This document shows positions 16,691 through 24,861 of a stretch of DNA of 64,000 nt, one piece after another. The number at the start of each line of letters is the position of its first letter. Position 1 is the first letter of the stretch. The notes beneath the pieces are model-generated. The model was not told the DNA's origin, ran no database searches, and saw only the letters and a program-made list of their open reading frames with translations. Location: positions 4,092,001-4,156,000 of the forward strand of contig NZ_CP113529.1 in NCBI RefSeq assembly GCF_026723865.1, read 5' to 3'. Position numbers and translations under genes: made by a program. Source of the stretch: Mycobacterium sp. Aquia_216 (GTDB taxonomy: Bacteria > Actinomycetota > Actinomycetes > Mycobacteriales > Mycobacteriaceae).

Positions 16691-18262
16691 TCACCCCTCG
16701 CGATTCTTGCCCCGGCGGCCAAGCCGGCGCCGCCAATCGTGCGCTCCGGTGAGCCGCACCAACCGGGCCTGAAGTCGGCCCATCCGCGGCAGATATGGGT
16801 ACCAGTGCGGTTCGGATTTCAGATTGAATCGCTCGGTCACAACCGCCTGCTGACGGCAGAACTTGAGAAGTCCAGCGGCTCCGCCGTTTCGACCACCAAC
16901 CCCCGATGACTTCCACCCGCCCATCGGCAAGGTAATCAGCATGGTCGCCGACAGCACGCTGTTGATGTTGACCGCGCCGGTTTCCAGCCGGCGCGCGACC
17001 CGGTCGGCCCGTTCCTTGTTCCCGCTGAACACACTGGCGGCCAACCCGTACGTTGAGTCGTTGGCCAGCCGGATCGCCTCGTCCTCGTCCCCGACCCGCA
17101 TCACCGGCAGCGTCGGACCGAACGTTTCCTCTCGCATACATGCCATCGAATGGTCCACGCCCGTCAGCACCGTGGGCTGGAAGAACGTGCCGCCGTCGCC
17201 CCGCCTGCCGCCGGTCAGGGCGCGAGCGCCGGCCTGCAGCGCATCGGCAACGTGCCGCTCGACGATGCGCACCTGGTTCTCGGTGGCCATCGCCCCGATG
17301 TCGGTTTCGAAGCTGCCATCGCGGTCCATGCCCTGGCGCAGCGCCGCGACTTTGTCGGTCAGCTTGGCCACGAATTCGTCGTAGACCTTGTCCTGCACAT
17401 AGATGCGCTCAACCGACACGCAGATCTGACCGGAGTTCCACAGACCACCCCACACCGCGCCGCTAGTCGCACGGTCGATATCGGCGTCGTCGAGGACAAT
17501 CATCGCGTCCTTGCCGCCGAGCTCTAGACCGCACGGGATCAACCGCTCCCCCGCTCGAGCGGCGATCCTCCGGCCGGTGGCCGTCGACCCGGTGAACTGC
17601 ACCATGTCCACCTCGTCGACCACCGCGGCTCCTGCGGCGCCACCGCCCGTCACGCACGCCAGCACTGGGGGCCCCTTGATCTCCTCCAACCAGCCGCGAG
17701 TCACCTCGGCCCAGGTCAGTGGCGTCACCTCGGACGGCTTGAACATGACGGCCGCTCCGGCCATCAGCGCCGGAATGCCATCGATCGTTGGGGTGGCCAG
17801 TGGGCCGTTCCAGGGGGTGACAACGCCCACGAGCTGATGCGGGCGATGGAAGACGCGCAAGTTCTTGGTCAGCGCCATCGCACCCGAACGCTCCACGGTG
17901 CGGTCAGCGAGGAATTCCGCCGCGTGCTTGGTGAAATAGTTGACCGTATCGACCACCACGGCAGTCTCGACCTGGGCGTCACCCCACGACTTACCCGTCT
18001 CCTCCTGCATCAGGCCGAGTAACCGCTTCTCGTTGTCGAGCACCCAGTCCAGCAGTCGCAGAACATGTTTGGCCCTGCCACTAGGGCCCAAATCTTCCCA
18101 CGCCGGTTGCGCGGCACGCAGCTGCTGCGCGACTTCGTGCACCCGCCCGGACGTCATGTCGGGGACGGTGCCGACCAGCCGCCCATCGGCAGGGCAGCGG
18201 ACTTCGATGCATCCTTGCCCGCGCAACGAGTCGCTCACGCCCAAATCGGTCTGCGTCGTCAT
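16691..18262 (-). CDS. Aldehyde dehydrogenase (NAD(P)+-dependent)
   Basis: A 523-residue ALDH. It contains VVTPWNGPLATP, VQFTGSTATGRRI, the general-base glutamate region LELGGKDAMIVLDDADI and the catalytic cysteine in WNSGQICVSVERIY. The C-terminus extends about 40 residues beyond most ALDHs and is basic (RRRLGRRGKNREG), as in fatty-aldehyde-type members that touch membranes. Start 18262 was chosen because AAAGGA precedes it. It would oxidise an aldehyde formed by P450 and alcohol dehydrogenase steps to an acid for the ligase at 4491. It leads the ferredoxin in an operon behind operator site 7. Confidence 0.92.
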   Translation of the reverse strand: MTTQTDLGVSDSLRGQGCIEVRCPADGRLVGTVPDMTSGRVHEVAQQLRAAQPAWEDLGPSGRAKHVLRLLDWVLDNEKRLLGLMQEETGKSWGDAQVETAVVVDTVNYFTKHAAEFLADRTVERSGAMALTKNLRVFHRPHQLVGVVTPWNGPLATPTIDGIPALMAGAAVMFKPSEVTPLTWAEVTRGWLEEIKGPPVLACVTGGGAAGAAVVDEVDMVQFTGSTATGRRIAARAGERLIPCGLELGGKDAMIVLDDADIDRATSGAVWGGLWNSGQICVSVERIYVQDKVYDEFVAKLTDKVAALRQGMDRDGSFETDIGAMATENQVRIVERHVADALQAGARALTGGRRGDGGTFFQPTVLTGVDHSMACMREETFGPTLPVMRVGDEDEAIRLANDSTYGLAASVFSGNKERADRVARRLETGAVNINSVLSATMLITLPMGGWKSSGVGGRNGGAAGLLKFCRQQAVVTERFNLKSEPHWYPYLPRMGRLQARLVRLTGAHDWRRRLGRRGKNREG

Positions 18263-18294
18263 CGACGGTCCTTTCGGTGGACTGCGGTGGCGAT

Positions 18295-18313
18295 ATCCTA
18301 ACAATGTTTGGTA
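18295..18313. promoter_or_regulatory. 19-bp operator, site 7 (ALDH-ferredoxin / MaoC intergenic)
   Basis: ATCCTAACAATGTTTGGTA: perfect right arm and CC-AAC of the left arm. It lies 33 bp upstream of the ALDH start and about 98 bp from the divergent MaoC gene, so it may control both. Confidence 0.65.
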
Positions 18314-18322
18314 CTAAATGGA

Positions 18323-18356
18323 GGCGGTCGGCGGCACCCTCAATCCGCCGACCGCC
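18323..18356. other. 12-bp perfect GC hairpin in divergent intergenic region
   Basis: GGCGGTCGGCGG pairs exactly with CCGCCGACCGCC across a 10-nt loop. It sits between operator site 7 and the MaoC start and would form in the 5' leader of a MaoC transcript begun near the operator. No U-run follows. It could be an attenuator or a transcription insulator. Confidence 0.55.
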
Positions 18357-18411
18357 GCAAAACGCCCCGGTCGCCCGAACACGGGGAGCAGCAACCCTCT
18401 AGCCTGACCGG

Positions 18412-18900
18412 ATGAGCCTGCCGCGCCATGAGGGCCGCGATCTTGCGGCCGTGCCGCCCCATCAGACGCTGTACGCGGAAGATCTCGCTGTCGGCGACTG
18501 GATGGACCTAGGCCACGTCGAAGTGAGTCGCGACGAAATCATCGAATTCGCAAGCAAATTCGACCCGCTTCCGATCCACGTCGATGGAACCGAATCCCCG
18601 TTCGGGGACGTGATCGCCAGCGGAATGCACACCCTATCGCTGTTCGCCAGCCTCTCATCGCCCAAGTTCATGGCTCGGCTCGCGCTGATAGCAGGCAAGG
18701 GGCTCGATCGGTTACGACTGCCGAACCCGGTCCGTCCCGGCTCGGTGCTGACCGGATCGCTAATGGTGCTCGAGGTCAAGACGGGTCCCCGCAAAGCCGA
18801 TGTGCACTGCCGTTACGAGATGGTGGACCAGAATGGCGACCTGGTCATGACGATGGTGGGCATCCAGGTCGTTCGTCGCCGTCATCCCGCAACAGACTGA
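18412..18900 (+). CDS. MaoC-like (R)-hydratase
   Basis: A 162-residue hot-dog fold protein. Its active-site motif is FDPLPIHVDGTESPFGDVIA, the Asp/His hydratase-2 pattern (D-x-x-P-x-H-x-D with F/A-G-x-x-I-A). Such proteins hydrate trans-2-enoyl-CoAs to (R)-3-hydroxyacyl-CoAs. Divergent from the ALDH operon and possibly sharing operator site 7. A single domain of this length normally acts as a homodimer. Confidence 0.88.
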   Translation: MSLPRHEGRDLAAVPPHQTLYAEDLAVGDWMDLGHVEVSRDEIIEFASKFDPLPIHVDGTESPFGDVIASGMHTLSLFASLSSPKFMARLALIAGKGLDRLRLPNPVRPGSVLTGSLMVLEVKTGPRKADVHCRYEMVDQNGDLVMTMVGIQVVRRRHPATD

Positions 18901-18981
18901 CACTGTCTGGCCCGAAAGACCCAGCGTGCGTTAACCTACCGCCATGAGGTTTTGTCCGCGGCGCCGACAAGGGCTTTGGTG

Positions 18982-19893
18982 ATGACGTCGTCACCGGCCA
19001 GTCGGGAGGCAGCTGTTCCGCACTGGACTGACATCGACTGGGCTCCGTCGATCGCGAATCGCGTGATCAACGGCCTGCGGTTGCAGTACCTCGACTACGG
19101 CACGGGCCCGGCTGTAGTTTTGTTACACGGCATGGCCTCCAGTTGGCAATGGTGGCTTGAGAACATTCCTGCACTGGCACAGCAGCACCGTGTCATCGCG
19201 GTCGACTTACCCGGGTTCGGACAATCCGAGCCGTTGCCCGCACCGGCCGAAATGGCCACCCACGCGCGCACGGTGCTCGATCTGCTCACCGAGCTCGGCA
19301 TCGAATCAGCGACTATCTCAGGGCATTCCATGGGTGGTCTGGTCGCGATAGAAATGTTCAAAGCCGACCCGCAGCGCACGTCGAACCTGATTCTGGTCGA
19401 CTCCGGCGGTGTGCCGATGTCTGAGCGACGCCTGGCAGCGATTCTCGTGGTGCTGCGGCTGTGCTCGGCGATCTTGCGACGACGCTTTGTTCGCCGGGCG
19501 CTGGCGAGCAAGGTGTGGGTTCGGCGGATAGCGCTTCGTGCGGCCTTCCGCGATCCCCGTGCCATGTCGCCGGAGCTGGCGGCCGTGTCCATGCCGGTAT
19601 TCGGGGGCCCGGGTTCGGTCAACGCCATCCCTGCCGCCGCGCGCTCCGTGCACGCTACGGTGCCCGAATCGATCACCTGCCCGGTCCTCCTCGTATGGGG
19701 CGAGCACGACGTCGTTGTGCCTCCCGTGTCCGCGTACCAGATGCACGACAAGCTGCTCGACTGCGAACTCGCTGTTTTCTCCGGCTCAGGGCACAGCCCG
19801 ATGGTCGAATTCCCCGACCAGTTCAACGATTTGACATTGAAGTTCCTGGCCGCACGAAAAAGTAGCGGCAGCCAGAGACACCAAGTTTCGTAA
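18982..19893 (+). CDS. Alpha/beta-hydrolase
   Basis: A 303-residue alpha/beta-hydrolase. It has the HG oxyanion motif VVLLHGMASSWQWW, nucleophile elbow SGHSMGGLVA (Ser), acid residue in VWGEHDVVVP and catalytic His in FSGSGHSPMVEFP. This arrangement resembles epoxide hydrolase, haloperoxidase and meta-cleavage-product hydrolase relatives, so the bond cleaved is uncertain. The ATG at 18982 is preferred; an in-frame TTG at 18952 would add ten residues. Followed closely by the 33-residue ORF and a membrane protein, probably in one transcript. Confidence 0.85.
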   Translation: MTSSPASREAAVPHWTDIDWAPSIANRVINGLRLQYLDYGTGPAVVLLHGMASSWQWWLENIPALAQQHRVIAVDLPGFGQSEPLPAPAEMATHARTVLDLLTELGIESATISGHSMGGLVAIEMFKADPQRTSNLILVDSGGVPMSERRLAAILVVLRLCSAILRRRFVRRALASKVWVRRIALRAAFRDPRAMSPELAAVSMPVFGGPGSVNAIPAAARSVHATVPESITCPVLLVWGEHDVVVPPVSAYQMHDKLLDCELAVFSGSGHSPMVEFPDQFNDLTLKFLAARKSSGSQRHQVS

Positions 19894-19918
19894 TTGATCC
19901 ACGATCCGGAGGCGCCCC

Positions 19919-20020
19919 ATGACCGAACTGGTCAACGATCCGGATCGGGTGCTGCACCCGTTGCGACGCAAGGCCGGGGTCCGTCCTGACTGTGGGCCAA
20001 CCCGCAGGAGCGTTCGATGA
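19919..20020 (+). CDS. Small ORF (33 aa), coupled to membrane protein
   Basis: ATG at 19919 is preceded by GGAGG at 7-nt spacing, and its TGA overlaps the ATG of the next gene in an ATGA arrangement. The product begins MTELVNDPDRVLHPLRRK and has no recognised domain. The same first residues (MTELV-D) begin the broken acyl-CoA ligase at 46183. It may be a leader peptide for coupling, or the remnant of a larger protein. Confidence 0.5.
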   Translation: MTELVNDPDRVLHPLRRKAGVRPDCGPTRRSVR

Positions 20021-20796
20021 GCCACCACGTGCCCGATATCGCGAACACGACGATGCCCGGCGCCGCACAAATGCTCTTCACGGTGGTCACCGGCGTACCG
20101 ATGTTGATCGTGCTGGCCATCGCGATCGAGCAGGTGCGCCGGGGCAAGGGCCCCTTGCTGCTGTTTTGCTTCATCGGCGGCGCGCTGGCCGCGTTGTTCG
20201 AGCCGGTGGCCGATGTCCTCAGTTGTCTGTACTTCCCCGTACTCGGGCAGCACACTGCCTTCACCGCACTTGGCCGTCCAATCCCGTGGGCTCTGGTGTT
20301 CGCCTACCCGTGGTTCGTCGGTGGCCAGGGTTATCTCTCGTACCGGGCCTTCTCCAAAAGAGTTCCGGCAGTGCGTATCTGGCAGCTCTGGGGTGTCTTC
20401 GCGGTCAGTAACGTGCTCGTCGAAACGCCGGGCGTGCTCACCGGCTTCCACACCTACTACGGCAATCAACCACTGAACTTCTGGGGATTTCCGCTGTGGC
20501 AGGCTGCCGTTCAGTCGATTATGCCGATGGCGGCCGGAGCACTGATCTTCGCGCTGCATAGCAGGCTGGGCGGCGGCTGGAGACTGGCGGCGATCATCCC
20601 GCTGCTGCCTATGGCTGACGGTATGGTCAACGCCGGCCTAGCTCTTCCGATTTGGCTCACCCTCGGTTCAGATACGTCGCTCGTGGCCACCTACCTCGGC
20701 GCCGCGGTCACGATTGGCCTGGCCGCTTATGCGGTTTGGCTGTTAGCCGAACTACTGGCACGAAAACCGGTTGCCTCCGACATCAAAGCCGTATGA
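20017..20796 (+). CDS. Multi-pass membrane protein (AveC spirocyclase-like)
   Basis: A 259-residue protein with about seven hydrophobic segments. It has GALAALFEPVADVLSCLYFP and HTYYGNQPLNFWGFPLWQAA, motifs I associate with the AveC-like membrane family common in mycobacteria. AveC itself shapes a spiroketal in avermectin synthesis; mycobacterial members have no known reaction. Its start is coupled to the small ORF (ATGA). It could modify, bind or carry the hydrophobic pathway substrate in the membrane. Confidence 0.72.
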   Translation: MSHHVPDIANTTMPGAAQMLFTVVTGVPMLIVLAIAIEQVRRGKGPLLLFCFIGGALAALFEPVADVLSCLYFPVLGQHTAFTALGRPIPWALVFAYPWFVGGQGYLSYRAFSKRVPAVRIWQLWGVFAVSNVLVETPGVLTGFHTYYGNQPLNFWGFPLWQAAVQSIMPMAAGALIFALHSRLGGGWRLAAIIPLLPMADGMVNAGLALPIWLTLGSDTSLVATYLGAAVTIGLAAYAVWLLAELLARKPVASDIKAV

Positions 20797-20925
20797 GTCA
20801 CCGCGCGCAACGACGGCCGCGAAACCCCGCGGGGAAGCTGGACTCCCAAACAACTAATGCCTATAGTTTTGCGTGAAGCGCAGGTCAGCCCCTTTTGGCG
20901 TCAAGCAGTCGAGCGGAGGCGATAG

Positions 20926-21123
<198 letters not shown>

Positions 21124-21147
21124 CGAGTACCGGCGAGCGGTTGGTGC

Positions 21148-22305
21148 TCAGCCCGAAGCAACCATCAGATCCCGGCGGATGATCTCGCGCATAATTTCAT
21201 TTGTGCCGCCATAGATTCGCTGAATACGCGCGTCGATGAGTGCCTTGGCGAACCGATATTCCGGCACGTAACCGTAGTCGCCGTGTAGTCGGAGGCCGGC
21301 ATCAATCACCTTGCCCTGCAACTCGGTCGCCCAATACTTCGCTTTGGCTGCATCGACGGCGGTCAGGGTGCGGCGATTGTAGGCGCACACACAGCGATCC
21401 ACGTACGCCCGAGACACCTCGATCGCCGTCTTCATTTCGGCCAGCAGGAATCCCGGCGACTGAAGATCGCCGATTCGTTCGCCGGACGCGCGCTGCCGGC
21501 TGACGTAGGTCATCGTCCAGTCGAACACCGCCTCAGCGGAAACCTGTGCGGCAATAGCGATCCCGAGACGCTCCAGCGGCAGGCTCTGCATCAGGTAGGC
21601 GAATCCCGCTCCCCCGTCGCCGAGCAGATTGTCCCTTCCGAGGAGCACGTCGTCGAACATCAGCTCGGCGGTGTCCTGCGCATGCAGTCCCACCTTGTCC
21701 AGCTTGCGGCCGCGGGAGAAGCCAGGCGTGCCCTCCTCGACCACGAACAAGCTGAAGCCTCGGGAGCCCGCGTCCGGGTCCGTCTTGGCAAACACAATGA
21801 CCAGATCACACAAGATGCCGCTGGTGATGAAAGTCTTGGAGCCGTTCAAAACCCAGCCGCGCGCGTCTTTCTTGGCAGTGGTCTGGATGGCGCGCAGATC
21901 GCTGCCCGCGGCGGCTTCGCTCATCGCGATGGCTCCGATGGTCTCGCCGGTCACAAATCCGGGGAGCCACCGTTCTCGCTGTGCTTCGCCGGCGTGACGT
22001 AGCAGGTAATTCAACACGATGTCGTCGTTGGTGGAGAACCCCGATTGCAGGGCCGAGGCGCCAACCCGCGCGATCTCCTCCTGGATCACCACTCGATAGC
22101 GGTAGTCCCGTTCATCGGCTCCGCCGAACTCTTTTGGCGCGGCCTGGCCGAGGAGGCCGAGCTTCCCCGCGATCCGCCAGGTCTCGCGGTCGATCAAACG
22201 ATCGGCGTCCCACTGCTGCAGCTTCGGAACCACATGGGTCTCCACGAATCCGCGTACCGACGCACGAAACCGTTCGTGGTCCACGTCGAACAGGTCGCTG
22301 TCCAT
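21148..22305 (-). CDS. Acyl-CoA dehydrogenase
   Basis: A 385-residue FAD enzyme. It contains IGAIAMSEAAAGSDLRAIQT and WVLNGSKTFITSGILCDLVI (FAD and substrate region) and the C-terminal YGGTNEIMREIIRRDL. The catalytic base is not placed with certainty. ATG 22305 has GGAGG 4 nt upstream; the longer ORF from 22416 adds residues unlike the family. It introduces the alpha-beta double bond of a CoA ester and faces the ferredoxin gene convergently. Confidence 0.92.
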   Translation of the reverse strand: MDSDLFDVDHERFRASVRGFVETHVVPKLQQWDADRLIDRETWRIAGKLGLLGQAAPKEFGGADERDYRYRVVIQEEIARVGASALQSGFSTNDDIVLNYLLRHAGEAQRERWLPGFVTGETIGAIAMSEAAAGSDLRAIQTTAKKDARGWVLNGSKTFITSGILCDLVIVFAKTDPDAGSRGFSLFVVEEGTPGFSRGRKLDKVGLHAQDTAELMFDDVLLGRDNLLGDGGAGFAYLMQSLPLERLGIAIAAQVSAEAVFDWTMTYVSRQRASGERIGDLQSPGFLLAEMKTAIEVSRAYVDRCVCAYNRRTLTAVDAAKAKYWATELQGKVIDAGLRLHGDYGYVPEYRFAKALIDARIQRIYGGTNEIMREIIRRDLMVASG

Positions 22306-22542
22306 CACACCTCCGCGTCCCGACCCAATAACCTTTCTGTCGTAGATTACGGCCTGGGGGCCGCTGGTGGGTAGCAGGGTCCGACGTCGCGAGTCGCGGT
22401 CCGCGCCGTTGGACACAGTTCGGCGCGATCAGCGATGATTTCCGAGCTTAAGCCTGTGTACAGGCAATGTTTCCAGCCAACGCAGGTAACCCGGACAAGG
22501 CGAGCCGGGCGGTCGAACCGCAAATCAGCTGACATTTTTTGA

Positions 22543-22571
22543 TTGACGTCTCATACCTAGTGTCGTAAGTT
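22543..22571 (+). promoter_or_regulatory. Promoter of SDR-P450-Rieske operon
   Basis: TTGACG and TAAGTT are separated by exactly 17 bp. The same layout (TTGACA-N17-TAAGTT) lies before the truncated P450 at 37123. The second operator motif overlaps the spacer and the -10 element. Confidence 0.6.
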
Positions 22572-22573
22572 TA
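22553..22573. promoter_or_regulatory. Operator motif 2, site a
   Basis: ACCTAGTGTCGTAAGTT aligned with the ACCTA-N6-TARGKT pattern found at 36837, 36982, 41541, 46086 and 48286. It covers the promoter -10 region 132 bp before the SDR start. Confidence 0.5.
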
Positions 22574-22704
22574 ACGCCACGGAGACTGTAGCTGATGTCA
22601 CACCGCGTGCCGCGCGGGTGCAACACTTCGCTCGTCAACCGCATCCAGGCTCCGACACGTGAGGCTTTTCGGACCCGCAACAGAGCGCCAACCGAAGGAG
22701 GACG

Positions 22705-23580
22705 ATGAAACTCGAAGGCAAGGTTGCCTTGATCACCGGAGCGGGCTCTGGCCTTGGCCGACAAGCGGCGCAGCTGTTCGCGGCCGAGGGTGCCAGAGTC
22801 GCAATCGTCGACATCGACGCCGATCGGGCCGAGCAGGCGTCCAAGCTGGTCGAGCAGCAGGGCGGTGACGCCATCGCGATCACCGCCGATGTCGCACAGA
22901 AAGACCAAATAACCACCGCGGTCGCCAACACCGTCGATCACTACGGCAAGCTCGACATCGCTTGGGCCAACGCGGGAATTGTGTCGCGCGGTGGCGCAGC
23001 GGCTCTGGGTACCGAGCAGCCTGTCGAGTTCGAGGACATGACCGAGTCCGATTGGCAGCACGTGTTGGGCGTCAACCTGACTGGTGTTGTCTACACAGCG
23101 CAGGCCGCGGTTCCCCACCTGAAGGCCAACGGCGGCGGCACCATTCTGGCGACGTCATCGGCGGCGTCGCTGGTCGCCTACCCAAAGATTGCCTTGTACT
23201 GCGCGACAAAGGCGGGCGTCAATGGCTTGGTGCGCGCGTTGAGTTTGGATCTGGGTCGCTACGGCATCCGCGTCAATGCCATTGCGCCGACGCACGGCAT
23301 GTCGCCCAACTTCTTGCTGCCCCCGGGTGCGCCGGTAGTCGGCCAATCCTACGAAGAGGTTGCGGGCCCGTGGAATCCCACTATTTCGCCAATACCGCTG
23401 AAGGTGCCCCGGCCTCCGTCGCTGCTCGACAATGCCAAGGTGGCGCTGTTCTTGGTCTCCGACGACTCGGCCTACATTTCCGGGGCCACCCTTGGGGCAA
23501 CCGACGGGGGCACCCTTGCCCGCGTCGGAATGTGGTTCCCCGAAGACCTCAACCCCGAGCCCGTTCCCAACGCGAATTGA
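22705..23580 (+). CDS. SDR-family oxidoreductase
   Basis: A 291-residue classical SDR. It has LITGAGSGLGRQAAQLF, the VDIDADRAEQ acidic NAD-selective end of beta-2, DIAWANAGIVSRGG, and the catalytic Ser (ATSSAAS) with Y-x-x-x-K in ALYCATKAGVNG. About 35 residues more than a standard SDR sit in the substrate loop around PPGAPVVGQSYEEVAGPWNP, which suggests a bulky substrate. SD GGAGG precedes the ATG. First gene of a co-directional run with P450 and Rieske oxygenase. Confidence 0.9.
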   Translation: MKLEGKVALITGAGSGLGRQAAQLFAAEGARVAIVDIDADRAEQASKLVEQQGGDAIAITADVAQKDQITTAVANTVDHYGKLDIAWANAGIVSRGGAAALGTEQPVEFEDMTESDWQHVLGVNLTGVVYTAQAAVPHLKANGGGTILATSSAASLVAYPKIALYCATKAGVNGLVRALSLDLGRYGIRVNAIAPTHGMSPNFLLPPGAPVVGQSYEEVAGPWNPTISPIPLKVPRPPSLLDNAKVALFLVSDDSAYISGATLGATDGGTLARVGMWFPEDLNPEPVPNAN

Positions 23581-23623
23581 GCTGGCAAATAACTGATTTC
23601 GCAATTGATTGGAGCGTAGACGA

Positions 23624-24856
23624 ATGACCACAGCAATGGACCGAGTGCCGCCGAACCTCGTCACGGACTTCGACGTGTACGACCCGAGTCTGGCGACCCC
23701 GGTGGACGTGTTTCAGCAGCGGGTGGCCGATCTGGCCGCCAAAGGTCCCGTTGTCTACTCGCCGGCTTACGGCGGGCACTGGGTGGTAACCGGGTATGAG
23801 GAAGTCCATCGGGTCCTGACCGACCCTGAGACGTTTTCCAGCTACCCGAACAATCTGGTCACACCAATGGATTTCGGCAAGTTCATCCCGCTCGAACTCG
23901 ACCCACCGGAGCACACCGCCTACCGCCAGGTGTTGCAGCCACTGTTCAGTCCCCAACGCATGAAGAAACTCTCGGACGATATCCGTGCGGTAGTCAACAA
24001 GTTGATCGATGGCTTCGCGCCAAAAGGAAGCGCCGAATTCATCTCCGAGTTCGCCCACGAGCTGCCGGCAAGGATCTTCCTGGCACTGATGGACTGGCCG
24101 TTGGAAGACGCCGGCCTGTTCACGGAGGCCACCGACGTAGTGCTGTTCGGCAAGCCGGGCGGCACCCAGGAGGAGTCCGACCAGGCCCGCATCGCCGCCG
24201 GTTTGACCGTAGCCGGCTACTTCCAGAAGGTGATCGAGGATCGGCGGAACAACCCGCACGGCGATGCGACGTCGATCCTGATCAACACCGAGGTCGACCT
24301 GCCGGACGGCTCCCGGGTCCTCCAAGACCAAGAACTCATCTTGATGTTCTACCTGCTGTTGATGGGTGGCCTACACACCGTGCAGGGATCGCTGGCGTGG
24401 GCGATCGTGCATCTGGTCAACAACCCCGCCCAGCGAGAGCTGATCATTGCCGATCCGACCACAATTCCCAAAGCGGTCGAGGAGATTCTGCGCATCGAGG
24501 CGGCTGTCGCCGCCGGCCGCCGCGCGACCCGCGATGTCGAACTCGGCGGGGTTAACATCGCCGAGGGTGACCAGCTGCTGCTGATGCTGTGCTCGGCGAA
24601 CCGCGACCCGGGTACCTTTACGTCCCCGGGCGACTTCGACATCGCCCGCTCCCCCAACCGGCACTTGTCGTTTGGCGCGGGAGTGCACCGCTGCCTGGGT
24701 TCACATCTCGGCCGCATCGAATTGACCGTCGCTCTCGAGGAACTGCACCGTCGCATCCCGGATTACCAACTGGTGGAATCGGATCCCCCGGTCTTCCACT
24801 CGACGCAGGTGCGTGGCTGCCTTCGCATGCCAATCACGTTTACACCAGAGAACTGA
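23624..24856 (+). CDS. Cytochrome P450 with His in the I-helix
   Basis: A 410-residue P450. It has a complete heme loop (FGAGVHRCLG) and K-helix (EEILRIE). The I-helix reads YLLLMGGLHTVQGSLAW: the acid of the usual A/G-G-x-D/E-T proton-relay pair is His. The truncated paralogue at 37123 has the same change, so it is a lineage trait, not a sequencing slip. The start ATG 23624 has GGAG 9 nt upstream. It is 43 bp behind the SDR and 5 bp before the Rieske oxygenase. Confidence 0.92.
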   Translation: MTTAMDRVPPNLVTDFDVYDPSLATPVDVFQQRVADLAAKGPVVYSPAYGGHWVVTGYEEVHRVLTDPETFSSYPNNLVTPMDFGKFIPLELDPPEHTAYRQVLQPLFSPQRMKKLSDDIRAVVNKLIDGFAPKGSAEFISEFAHELPARIFLALMDWPLEDAGLFTEATDVVLFGKPGGTQEESDQARIAAGLTVAGYFQKVIEDRRNNPHGDATSILINTEVDLPDGSRVLQDQELILMFYLLLMGGLHTVQGSLAWAIVHLVNNPAQRELIIADPTTIPKAVEEILRIEAAVAAGRRATRDVELGGVNIAEGDQLLLMLCSANRDPGTFTSPGDFDIARSPNRHLSFGAGVHRCLGSHLGRIELTVALEELHRRIPDYQLVESDPPVFHSTQVRGCLRMPITFTPEN

Positions 24857-24861
24857 GTCCC

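Larger units (their letters stand above)
22306..22704. other. 399-bp intergenic region between divergent genes
   Basis: Holds the acyl-CoA dehydrogenase promoter region, a short dyad GCCTGTGTACAGGC at 22452-22465 (6-bp arms), and the clear plus-strand promoter at 22543. No coding sequence is supported. Confidence 0.5.

Noticed and set aside
21124..22704. Ferredoxin reductase partner for the two ferredoxins
   Set aside because: No ORF near either ferredoxin shows a ferredoxin-reductase signature; the nearby FAD enzyme is an acyl-CoA dehydrogenase.
24589..24861. Extended start for the Rieske oxygenase inside the P450
   Set aside because: The preceding 91 residues are a frame-shifted reading of the P450 C-terminus; ATG 24862 fits the family start.
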